NCBI GenBank assembly: GCA_011391595.1
Contig: JAABQG010000005.1
Span: forward strand, 1-64,000
DNA length: 64,000 bases
Source of the DNA: Hydrogenophaga sp.
GTDB lineage: Bacteria; Pseudomonadota; Gammaproteobacteria; Burkholderiales; Burkholderiaceae_C
Direction of reading: 5' to 3'
The notes beneath the pieces were generated by a model. It was not told the DNA's origin. It did not search any database and saw only the letters and a program-made list of their open reading frames with translations. Positions within the stretch are counted from its first letter, which is position 1, and each line of letters opens with the position of its first letter. Both the position numbers and the translations under genes were made by a program. Shown one piece after another: positions 8,539 to 15,942 of the stretch.

Positions 8539-8544
8539 TAAAAT
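8539..8544 (+). promoter_or_regulatory. -10-like hexamer for a probably leaderless mutL mRNA
   Basis: TAAAAT ends six bases before the mutL GTG at 8551. An in-frame TAA at 8539-8541 and the absence of a Shine-Dalgarno sequence fix the GTG as the only upstream start. Transcription would begin at or next to the start codon. No clear -35 is visible, because the dedA start occupies that position on the other strand. Confidence 0.4.
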
Positions 8545-8550
8545 TCCCCT

Positions 8551-10458
8551 GTGAACCCAGCCTTCTCCCCCGCCGAGCGCCGCCCGATCCGCGAACTCCC
8601 CGACGAGCTCATCAGCCAGATTGCCGCCGGCGAGGTGGTCGAGCGCCCCGCATCGGTGGTGCGCGAACTCCTGGACAACGCACTGGACGCGGGCGCCACC
8701 CAGATCACGCTGCGCCTGGCTGCAGGCGGCGTGCGACTGATCGCCGTGGAAGACGACGGCGCTGGCATTGCGCGCGAGGAGCTGTCGGTGGCCCTCCGGC
8801 GCCATGCCACCAGCAAGATCGCCAGCCTGCTCGACCTGGAGTCCGTCGGCACCATGGGATTTCGCGGCGAGGCGCTGGCCGCCATCAATTCGGTGTCGGA
8901 GCTCGCCCTGCTCTCGCGCAGGGCCGGCGACGCCAGCGCTCACCTGCTGGACGGACGCACCGGTGAGTTGCGCCCGGCCGCGCGCGGCACCGGCACCACG
9001 GTGGAGGTGAAAGAACTGTTCTATTCCACCCCGGCCCGGCGCAAGTTCCTCAAGACCGATGCCACCGAGCTGGCCCACTGCGTCGAAGCGGTGCGCCGCC
9101 ACGCATTGGCGCGCCCTGACGTGGGTTTTGCGGTCTGGCACGAGGGCAAGCTCGTCGAACAATGGCGCGCCACCACCCTGGAGCAGCGCCTGAGCGACGT
9201 ACTGGGCGAAGACTTTCTGGCGCAGTCGATTGCCGTGAATTACAGCGTGGGCACGGTCCGTGTGACGGGTCGCGCCGGCCTGCCTGACGTGGCCCGTGCC
9301 CGCGCCGACCAGCAGTTTGCCTACGTCAACGGGCGCTTCGTGCGCGACAAGGTGCTGACCCATGCCGCGCGCAGCGCCTACGAGGACGTGCTGCACGGCC
9401 AGCGCCAGCCGGTGTATGCGCTGTACGTCGAGATGGACCCGACGCGCCTGGACGTGAACGTACACCCGACCAAGATCGAGGTGCGCTTCAGGGACAGCCG
9501 CGAGATCCACCAGGCCGTGCGCCACGCCGTGGAAAACGCGCTGGCCGTGCCGCGGGCGCAGGCGCTTGCAGCCCAGACGGGCGGCAACGAGGTGGCGCAG
9601 GGTGCAACTGCGGGCCAGAGGGCCCATGAAGGCGCTTCCAACCCATTTATTGAACAAAATTGGCATCAACCCAGCGTCAAATGGTCACAACCCGCTATGA
9701 ATTTCGGACCGCGTGCGGACGCCCGGGTTTCCGACTTCGAGGCGATGTGGCCGGTGCATCCAGACGCACCGGCGGGGGAACCCGCAAGGACGTCGTCTGC
9801 CACGGTCCCGGAATTGCTTGCGTCTTTCACGGCTGGCGCTTCCGAGACCGCTGTCGCATTGCCGCAGACCGCCGTCTGGCCGCTCGGCCGCGCCATCGCC
9901 CAGCTCCACGGCGTCTATATCCTCGCGGAAAACGCCCAGGGTCTGATCGTGGTCGACATGCACGCGGCGCACGAGCGCATCCTGTACGAGCGGCTGAAAC
10001 AGCAGATGGACGCGGCGCAGCTCAGCAGCCAGCCGCTGCTGATCCCTGCGACCTTCCCCGCGACGCCCCAGGAAGTGGCCACCGCCGAAGCCAGCGCCGA
10101 AACGCTGCAGATGCTGGGGATGGAGATCACCGCTTTTTCCCCGAAAACCTTGGCCGTGCGCGCCGTGCCCACCACGCTGGCGCAGGGCGACGCGGTGGGA
10201 CTGGCGCGCGGCGTGCTGGCCGAACTGGCGTTGCATGACGCCAGCACCGTCGTCCAGCGCGCCCGGAACGAGCTGCTCGGCACCATGGCCTGCCACGGCG
10301 CGGTGCGCGCCAACCGCCGCCTCACCCTGGACGAGATGAACGCCCTGCTGCGCCAGATGGAGGCCACCGAACGCTCCGACCAGTGCAACCACGGCCGCCC
10401 GACCTGGCGACAGCTGACGATGCGCGAGCTGGACGGTTTGTTCCTGCGCGGGCGCTGA
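8551..10458 (+). CDS. mutL: DNA mismatch repair protein MutL
   Basis: A 635-residue MutL that couples MutS mismatch recognition to strand incision. The N-terminal GHKL ATPase shows E39/N43 in ELLDNALDAGA, DDGAGI at 68-73 and GFRGEAL at 103-109. The C-terminal domain carries the metal-dependent endonuclease motifs: DMHAAHE with a second E five residues on (from D469), ACHGAVRANR (C581) and CNHGRPT (C612). This suggests a nicking MutL, as expected in bacteria without MutH. The start is GTG because an in-frame stop lies 12 bp upstream. The variable linker (about 374-383) contains one copy of the dispersed 29-bp element. Confidence 0.97.
   Translation: MNPAFSPAERRPIRELPDELISQIAAGEVVERPASVVRELLDNALDAGATQITLRLAAGGVRLIAVEDDGAGIAREELSVALRRHATSKIASLLDLESVGTMGFRGEALAAINSVSELALLSRRAGDASAHLLDGRTGELRPAARGTGTTVEVKELFYSTPARRKFLKTDATELAHCVEAVRRHALARPDVGFAVWHEGKLVEQWRATTLEQRLSDVLGEDFLAQSIAVNYSVGTVRVTGRAGLPDVARARADQQFAYVNGRFVRDKVLTHAARSAYEDVLHGQRQPVYALYVEMDPTRLDVNVHPTKIEVRFRDSREIHQAVRHAVENALAVPRAQALAAQTGGNEVAQGATAGQRAHEGASNPFIEQNWHQPSVKWSQPAMNFGPRADARVSDFEAMWPVHPDAPAGEPARTSSATVPELLASFTAGASETAVALPQTAVWPLGRAIAQLHGVYILAENAQGLIVVDMHAAHERILYERLKQQMDAAQLSSQPLLIPATFPATPQEVATAEASAETLQMLGMEITAFSPKTLAVRAVPTTLAQGDAVGLARGVLAELALHDASTVVQRARNELLGTMACHGAVRANRRLTLDEMNALLRQMEATERSDQCNHGRPTWRQLTMRELDGLFLRGR
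9670..9698 (+). repeat. Dispersed 29-bp element, copy 1 (inside mutL)
   Basis: CCCAGCG, 17 bases, GCTAT, followed by an AT-rich arm. It is in frame within the mutL linker and encodes roughly PSVKWSQPAM. The AT-rich upstream arm (about 9647-9669) also resembles that of the copy in the ABC exporter. Confidence 0.75.
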
Positions 10459-10491
10459 ACCGCAGCCCGCCGCACAGGAACCCCGGGGAAT

Positions 10492-11157
10492 TCAGGCCGC
10501 GTAGGCGTACACGGCGACGAAATGGCAGGCCGTGCCCGCCATCACGAACAGATGCCAGACAAAGTGCCCGTAGCGCCAGCGGGAATCGGCGGCAAAGAAC
10601 ACCACGCCCGCCGTGTAGGCCAGGCCGCCCGTCACCAGCCAGGCCAGGCCGGCATCGGGCATGCTGTCCATCAGCGGCTTGATGGCGATCACCACCAGCC
10701 AGCCCATCAGCAGGTACAAGCCCGTGGACAGGTGCGGATGTTTGATGCGGTTCATCACCTTGAGCGTCACGCCGATCACGGCCAGCCCCCAGACCAGGCC
10801 AAACAGCGTCCAGCCCCACGCGCCGCGCAGAACGCCCAGCGTGAACGGCGTGTAGGTGCCGGCGATCAGCAAAAAGATCGCGCCATGGTCGAGCAGTTGG
10901 GCGACCTGCTTGGCGCGGTTGCGCGGCAGCGCGTGGTAGACCATGGAAGCGCCATAGAGCAGCAACACCGACAGCGCAAAAACGCTGGCGCCAACGATGA
11001 AAGCCACATCGCCATGCTGCACCGCCGAGGCAATCAGGAACGGCGTGGCCACGATGGCCGCCAGCAAGCCCACGCCGTGGCTGATGCTGTTGGCAATTTC
11101 TTCGCCGAGCGACTGGTGGCGGGTGGCGGGTGGGGTTCCCAGGGTGTCAGAGGTCAT
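10492..11157 (-). CDS. Hemolysin III family (TrhA/YqfA, PAQR-like) membrane protein
   Basis: A 221-residue protein with about seven membrane segments. Family features are GEEIANSISHGVG near the N-terminus, SMVYHALPR, LLDHGAIFLLIAGTYTPF and GHFVWHLFVMAG at the C-terminus, with the conserved histidines and serine that form the PAQR metal site. Bacterial members are linked to membrane fluidity control; the name hemolysin is historical. It converges with mutL (33 bp apart). The 238 bp upstream, shared with the next gene, hold no obvious regulator site. Confidence 0.9.
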   Translation of the reverse strand: MTSDTLGTPPATRHQSLGEEIANSISHGVGLLAAIVATPFLIASAVQHGDVAFIVGASVFALSVLLLYGASMVYHALPRNRAKQVAQLLDHGAIFLLIAGTYTPFTLGVLRGAWGWTLFGLVWGLAVIGVTLKVMNRIKHPHLSTGLYLLMGWLVVIAIKPLMDSMPDAGLAWLVTGGLAYTAGVVFFAADSRWRYGHFVWHLFVMAGTACHFVAVYAYAA

Positions 11158-11395
11158 GGCCTTCTATTCTCGCTGCAAAGGCACCGAATAATCCGATTTT
11201 GCGCCTGCCTTCAAGTCCTTCAGGTCTGCCGACCAGAACTGGCCTTTCTCTTCAGAACCCGGCCAGAATCCGGCGCTCTGACAGAATCAGGAATGCACGC
11301 CGGGCGACGCTTGTGGCCAATGGGCGCCGCAGCGATGGATGCGAATCAAGATTCCAAAGGCTGAACTATTGACAACCCGACTGACTCTGTCCCCC

Positions 11396-12271
11396 ATGAA
11401 ACGCCACCTCCTGATGATTTTCACGGCACTCGCCCTCGCAGTGGCCGCTGGTTGCGCCTCCCTCGACGAGAAGCAGCGGGAGTGGATCTTCCAACCCAGT
11501 GACCGCAGCTGGTCCGGCGGTGAAGCGGCGGCACGGGGCATGGACGACGTCTGGATCGACTTTGCATCAAAGACCAACGGGCAGCCGGTGCGACTGCATG
11601 GCTTGTGGCTGGCCAGCGATGCACCCCCGGCGGCCGGGGCCCCGGTGTTGCTCTATCTGCACGGCGCGCGCTGGAACGTCACGGGCTCGGCCACACGCAT
11701 CCGGCGCATGCAGGAACTTGGATTTTCGGTGCTGGCCATTGATTACCGGGGATTTGGCAAGAGCACGGCGGAGTTGCCCTCCGAGCAACTGGCGCTGGAA
11801 GACGCCCGCGCTGCCTGGGACTGGCTGGCCGCCCGCTACGCGGACCACCCGCGCTACATCTTCGGCCATTCGCTCGGCGGTGCCATCGCGATTGACCTGG
11901 CCAGCCGCGTGGACGACGAACAAGGCACCCTGGTCGAGGGCACGTTCACCTCGATCCCGGACCTCTTTGACACCTTCAAATGGGGCTGGCTGCCCGTTGG
12001 CGCGCTGATCACACAACGATTCGAATCGGTCTCCCGGGTGGCCGGCATCGGATCGCCGCTGCTGGTGGTACATGGCGCGCAAGACCAGCTGATTCCGCCT
12101 GAGCTGGGTCGTCGGCTGTTTGAAGCCGCGGCCAACCCCAAGCTGTTCGTCGAGGTCGAGGGGGGCTCGCACCACAACACCAACGCCGTCGGCCAGCCCC
12201 AATACCGCCTGGCCCTGGCCCAGCTGTTCGGCGACCGGTTTTCGCCGCTGGCGGTGGTCAGCCCGAAGTAA
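11396..12271 (+). CDS. Alpha/beta hydrolase lipoprotein
   Basis: A 291-residue exported hydrolase. The start at 11396 gives a lipoprotein signal (MKRHLLMIFTALALAVAAGC) with lipobox VAAGC; an ATG at 11339 is in frame but would bury the signal. The hydrolase fold shows YLHGARWNV (oxyanion side), the nucleophile elbow GHSLGG, an acid residue in VHGAQDQLIP and a histidine in GGSHHNTN. Acyl-ester or peptide substrates are possible, and no specific substrate is indicated. It is probably anchored in the membrane. It stands alone between a divergent and a downstream gene. Confidence 0.82.
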   Translation: MKRHLLMIFTALALAVAAGCASLDEKQREWIFQPSDRSWSGGEAAARGMDDVWIDFASKTNGQPVRLHGLWLASDAPPAAGAPVLLYLHGARWNVTGSATRIRRMQELGFSVLAIDYRGFGKSTAELPSEQLALEDARAAWDWLAARYADHPRYIFGHSLGGAIAIDLASRVDDEQGTLVEGTFTSIPDLFDTFKWGWLPVGALITQRFESVSRVAGIGSPLLVVHGAQDQLIPPELGRRLFEAAANPKLFVEVEGGSHHNTNAVGQPQYRLALAQLFGDRFSPLAVVSPK

Positions 12272-12339
12272 CAGCGCACAACATCGCAGGCGGCAGCAAC
12301 CATCGGGGAAACCCGCGGTGATCTGGTACGCTCAGACCG

Positions 12340-13587
12340 ATGTCTCCCACGTCCCCCGCCACGACGGCTGCCAGCGCCTCCGCCATGTCCCCCGCGCTGA
12401 TCGTGCTGCTGCTGTCCCTGCTGCTGGGGCTGCAGCCGATCACCACCGACCTGTACCTGCCCGCCCTGCCCGCGCTGACCGAGGGGTTTGGCGCATCGAT
12501 GTCGCAGGCGCAACTCACGCTGACGGCGCTGCTGCTCTCGTTCGGCGTGTCGCAACTGGTCTGGGGGCCGTTGTCGGACCGCTTTGGTCGCCGGCCGGTT
12601 TTGTTGTGGGGCATGGCGGCGTTTGTTGCGGCTTCGATTGGCAGTGCGTTCGCGCCGTCAATGGAACTGCTGATCATCTGGCGAACCGTCCAGGGCGCAG
12701 CCATGGGCGCGGGGGTGATGTGCGCGCGTGCCGTGGTGCGCGACCTGTACCTGCCCCTTGAAGGTGCCCGTGCCATGTCCAAAGGGCTCACGGGCCTGGG
12801 CGTGATCGCCTGCATCAGCGCACCGCTGGGGGGGCTGCTGTCGGACCTGTTCAGCTGGCGCGCCACCTTGCTGGCGGTCGCCGTCTTTGGCGCTGCTGCG
12901 CTGGCCATGATCGCCCTGCGCTTCGAGGAGACCGTGCCGCCGTCCAACCGCCGCGTGCTGCACCCGCTCACCCTGGCGCGGACCTGGCTTCAGATCCTGC
13001 GCCACCCGACGTTTCTTGCCTTTTCGGCGTTGTCCGCCGCCTCGTATGGCGGGCTTTTCACGTTCCTGGCAACCTCATCGTTCGTGTTCATCAAGGTGCT
13101 GGGCCTGACCAAGACGCACTACGGCCTGCTGATGTTCTCGATGTCGTTGTCCTACATCGCCGGCACCTTCATGTGCCGGCGCCTGCTGGTGAAGTTTGGC
13201 GTGCGACGCACGGTGGCGCTGGCAGCGGTGCTGACGCTGACAGGCGGGACGCTGATGGCGGTGCTGGCCTTGCTGGGCTCGAACAGCCCCTGGTACGGGC
13301 CCTGGGCGATCATGGTGCCGTTTTACCTGTTCATGCTGGGCCACGGCGTGCACCAGCCGTGCGGGCAGAGTGGCGCCATCGGCCCGTTTCCGCAGGCGGC
13401 CGGCACCGCCTCGGCGCTCAACGGCTTCCTGATGATGCTGGCGGCCTTTTTCATGGGCGGCTGGCTGGGCACGCACATGGACGGCACGGTGTTCCCGATG
13501 GTCTATGGCCTGTGGTTCTGGAGCGCCCTGATTGCGCTGTCGGCCTGGACACTGGTTCAAAGACACGGGCAGACGCCCCCGCATTGA
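12340..13587 (+). CDS. Bcr/CflA family drug resistance MFS transporter
   Basis: A 415-residue transporter with about 12 hydrophobic segments. LYLPALPAL after the first helix and the motif A loop [16 protein letters not shown] are typical of the Bcr/CflA drug:proton antiporters. It probably exports small cytotoxic molecules; the substrate is unknown. TACGCT at 12327-12332 ends seven bases before the ATG and there is no Shine-Dalgarno sequence, so the mRNA may be leaderless. The gene ends one base before miaA, so the two are likely co-transcribed. Confidence 0.92.
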   Translation: MSPTSPATTAASASAMSPALIVLLLSLLLGLQPITTDLYLPALPALTEGFGASMSQAQLTLTALLLSFGVSQLVWGPLSDRFGRRPVLLWGMAAFVAASIGSAFAPSMELLIIWRTVQGAAMGAGVMCARAVVRDLYLPLEGARAMSKGLTGLGVIACISAPLGGLLSDLFSWRATLLAVAVFGAAALAMIALRFEETVPPSNRRVLHPLTLARTWLQILRHPTFLAFSALSAASYGGLFTFLATSSFVFIKVLGLTKTHYGLLMFSMSLSYIAGTFMCRRLLVKFGVRRTVALAAVLTLTGGTLMAVLALLGSNSPWYGPWAIMVPFYLFMLGHGVHQPCGQSGAIGPFPQAAGTASALNGFLMMLAAFFMGGWLGTHMDGTVFPMVYGLWFWSALIALSAWTLVQRHGQTPPH

Positions 13588-13588
13588 G

Positions 13589-14578
13589 ATGAGCAGCGTC
13601 GCAAACGGTGCTGTGATCTGCCTGGCCGGCCCGACCGCCGCCGGCAAGACGGCGGCCGCCCTGGCGATTGCGCAGGAACACGACGCCGAGATCATCAGCG
13701 TCGATTCGGCGCTGGTGTACCGGGGCATGGACATCGGCACGGCCAAGCCCTCTGCCGCGGAGCTCGCCGCTGTGCCGCACCACCTGATCGACATCCGCGA
13801 CCCCTTGCAGGCGTACAGCGCGGCGGAATTCGTGCGGGATGCGATGCGCCTGATCGCCGGGATCCACGCCCGTGGCCGGCTTGCACTGCTGGTGGGCGGC
13901 ACCATGCTGTATTTCAAGGCGCTGATCCACGGGCTGGACGACATGCCGCCCGCCGACCCGGTGATCCGCGCGGCGCTGGACGCCGAGGCGCAGCAGAAAG
14001 GCTGGCCGGCGATGCACGCCGAACTGGCCCGGGTGGACCCGGTCACGGCCGCCCGCCTGCCGCCCAACGATTCGCAGCGCATCCAGCGTGCGCTGGAAGT
14101 GCAACGCAGCTCCGGGCGACCGCTTTCATCCTTCCATACCTCTAAAACCATAGCAGACAATGAGCGATTGACGATGGGAATGTCGCTGATTTCCCTGGAA
14201 CCCGTCGACCGGGCCTGGCTGCACGAGCGCATCGCCCGGCGTTTCGACGCCATGCTGGCGGCCGGCTTCCTGGACGAGGTATTGCGCTTGCGCGCGCGCG
14301 GCGACCTGAACCCGGATTTGCCTTCGATGCGCTGCGTGGGCTACCGCCAGGCCTGGGAGCTGCTCGACGTGCACAGGTCGCGCACCGGGGAGGCTCCCTT
14401 CCCGATGGCCCGCCTGCGCGAGCTTGGCATCAACGCCACGCGCCAGCTCGCCAAGCGGCAGCTCACCTGGCTGCGCTCCATGCCGGCGCGCCAGGTCGTT
14501 GCCTGCGACAGTCCGGACGCGGTGGCGCAGGTGCTCTGGCAGGTTGAGCAGCAACTGGCCCGGAGCGGCAAGCCATGA
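13589..14578 (+). CDS. miaA: tRNA dimethylallyltransferase MiaA
   Basis: A 329-residue enzyme that adds a dimethylallyl group to A37 of tRNAs reading UNN codons. The P-loop GPTAAGKT is at 11-18, followed by [17 protein letters not shown] and LIDIRDP, which bind substrate and catalyse transfer. The ATG at 13589 directly follows the stop of the MFS gene (TGA then one base). Residues about 188-197 ([12 protein letters not shown]) coincide with a reverse-oriented copy of the dispersed element. This lies in the tRNA-binding insertion region, so it is probably tolerated. Confidence 0.96.
   Translation: MSSVANGAVICLAGPTAAGKTAAALAIAQEHDAEIISVDSALVYRGMDIGTAKPSAAELAAVPHHLIDIRDPLQAYSAAEFVRDAMRLIAGIHARGRLALLVGGTMLYFKALIHGLDDMPPADPVIRAALDAEAQQKGWPAMHAELARVDPVTAARLPPNDSQRIQRALEVQRSSGRPLSSFHTSKTIADNERLTMGMSLISLEPVDRAWLHERIARRFDAMLAAGFLDEVLRLRARGDLNPDLPSMRCVGYRQAWELLDVHRSRTGEAPFPMARLRELGINATRQLAKRQLTWLRSMPARQVVACDSPDAVAQVLWQVEQQLARSGKP
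14150..14178 (-). repeat. Dispersed 29-bp element, copy 2 (inside miaA, reverse)
   Basis: Read on the minus strand: CCCATCG, 17 bases, GCTAT, then an AT-rich arm. It keeps the miaA frame open. Confidence 0.65.
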
Positions 14579-14636
14579 GCCGCCGGGCCGCTCCCAAGGC
14601 GAATGGCACCGCAGTGCGCAGCACGGAGGCTGCCCG

Positions 14637-15284
14637 GTGAGTCTCATCGTCACCGGCCTGACCAAGCGCTACGGGGAAACGGCCGTGTTCGCCAACGTGT
14701 CGCTGGAGGTCGCGCCGGGCGAGTTCGTCGCCATCGTCGGCGAGTCAGGCGTCGGCAAATCCACCTTGCTCAACTGCATGGCGGGGCTGGACGACTGGAG
14801 CGAAGGCACGGTGGCGCTGGACGGCGTGGACCTGGGCGGCCTGGGTGACGACGCGCGCGCGCTATGGCGGCGCCAGCATGTCGGCTTCGTGTTTCAGGCC
14901 TTTCACGTGCTGCCGCACCTGGACGTGGCACAGAACGTGGCGCTTCCGCTGATGCTGCTCAACCTGCACGACGACGCCCGCGTAGCGGCGATGCTCGATG
15001 CGGTGGGCCTGGGCGGCTTGGGCGCGCGGCTGCCGCAGCAACTCAGCGGCGGCCAGCTCCAGCGCGTGGCCATTGCCCGCTCGCTGATCCACCGTCCCAC
15101 CCTGTTGCTGGCCGACGAGCCCACCGGCAACCTGGACCCGACCACCGCCGCCAGGGTCATGGACGTGCTGGTGAGCCAAGTCCGCGCGCACGGCACCTCG
15201 GTGGTGCTGGTCACGCACTCCGAGGCGGCTGCGGCGCGCGCCGACCGGGTGCTGCACCTGACGGCCGACGGCATCCGGGCCTGA
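14637..15284 (+). CDS. ABC transporter ATP-binding protein (YbbA/LolD/AttE-like)
   Basis: A 215-residue ATPase. The GTG at 14637 is preceded by GGAGG at 14624-14628. Walker A is GESGVGKST, the signature LSGGQLQRVAIARS, and Walker B LLLADEPTGNLD. The E-P-T-G-N-L-D form is characteristic of the MacB/LolD/FtsE group, which pairs with FtsX-type permeases. The likely partner is the large FtsX-like permease at 15943; an inverted hsp20 gene now lies between them. Together with the following lipocalin-like gene the set resembles AttE-AttFG-AttH. Confidence 0.92.
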   Translation: MSLIVTGLTKRYGETAVFANVSLEVAPGEFVAIVGESGVGKSTLLNCMAGLDDWSEGTVALDGVDLGGLGDDARALWRRQHVGFVFQAFHVLPHLDVAQNVALPLMLLNLHDDARVAAMLDAVGLGGLGARLPQQLSGGQLQRVAIARSLIHRPTLLLADEPTGNLDPTTAARVMDVLVSQVRAHGTSVVLVTHSEAAAARADRVLHLTADGIRA

Positions 15285-15336
15285 ACAAGGGCGGCCAGCC
15301 TCACGGCCAGCCGCCCCGATTGCCGAAGAACGGGAC

Positions 15337-15765
15337 TTATTCGATCGTCAGCCGCTGCGAGCCATTGGCCAGCTTCTTGGGCAGGGTCAGCGTCAGCACG
15401 CCGTTGTCGTATTTCGCCTTCGCCTGCGTCTGGTCGATGTCCATCGGCAACTGGAAGCTGCGCGACACCGCGCCGAAGTAGCGTTCGCTGCGCAGAACTT
15501 TCTCGTCCGAGCCCTGGCTGTCTTCCTGCTTGACCTCGGCGCGCAGGGTCACCACGTTGCCTTCGACCGACACGTGAATCTCTTCCTTGCTCACGCCGGG
15601 CACCTCGGCCTGCACGGTGTAGGCCTTGTCCGTCTCTTTCACATCGACCTTGATCTGCGCCGGCGACGGCAGCGGGTCACCGTGAAGGGGCCGGACATAG
15701 AAGCCGGGGGCGATGTCCTTGAAGAAGTCGTCAAACAATCCACCGCGGGTCATCAATGCGTTCAT
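15337..15765 (-). CDS. Small heat shock protein Hsp20 (IbpA-like)
   Basis: A 142-residue alpha-crystallin-type holdase chaperone that keeps unfolding proteins soluble. The start MNALMTRGGLFDDFFKDIAPG is fixed by AAAGGAG in the correct place; the longer upstream frame was rejected. The alpha-crystallin domain spans roughly residues 35-140, with AEVPGVSKEEIHVSVEGNVV and the closing GVLTLTLPKK. It lies on the opposite strand between an ABC ATPase and its probable permease. A sigma-32-like promoter lies upstream at 15833-15862. Confidence 0.95.
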   Translation of the reverse strand: MNALMTRGGLFDDFFKDIAPGFYVRPLHGDPLPSPAQIKVDVKETDKAYTVQAEVPGVSKEEIHVSVEGNVVTLRAEVKQEDSQGSDEKVLRSERYFGAVSRSFQLPMDIDQTQAKAKYDNGVLTLTLPKKLANGSQRLTIE

Positions 15766-15832
15766 GATCTGCTCCTTTGAAAAGTTGAAAACCGGGCCAT
15801 TCACACAAGCCCGTGAATAACCCTCCAGACAG

Positions 15833-15862
15833 AAAATAGGAGCTCCCTGCGCCAATATCAAG
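15833..15862 (-). promoter_or_regulatory. Sigma-32-like heat-shock promoter for hsp20
   Basis: On the minus strand CTTGAT (15857-15862) is followed after 14 bases by CTCCTATTTT (15833-15842). This approximates the heat-shock consensus CTTGAA, 13-15 bases, CCCCAT-T. The predicted leader of about 60 bases contains a CGGGC/GCCCG hairpin and a GTTTT run that could pair weakly with the AGGAGC of the ribosome-binding site. Confidence 0.5.
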
Positions 15863-15942
15863 ACCTGTTTCCACATCGTTTGTGGCAGGTCAAAAACGCC
15901 AGCCCTCCAGCGTGCCAGACGCTCCCGGCACAATCCCCTCAC

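Noticed and set aside
11369-11374. TTGACA hexamer before the lipoprotein hydrolase start
   Set aside because: No -10 element follows at 16-18 bp before the start codon, so it is probably chance.
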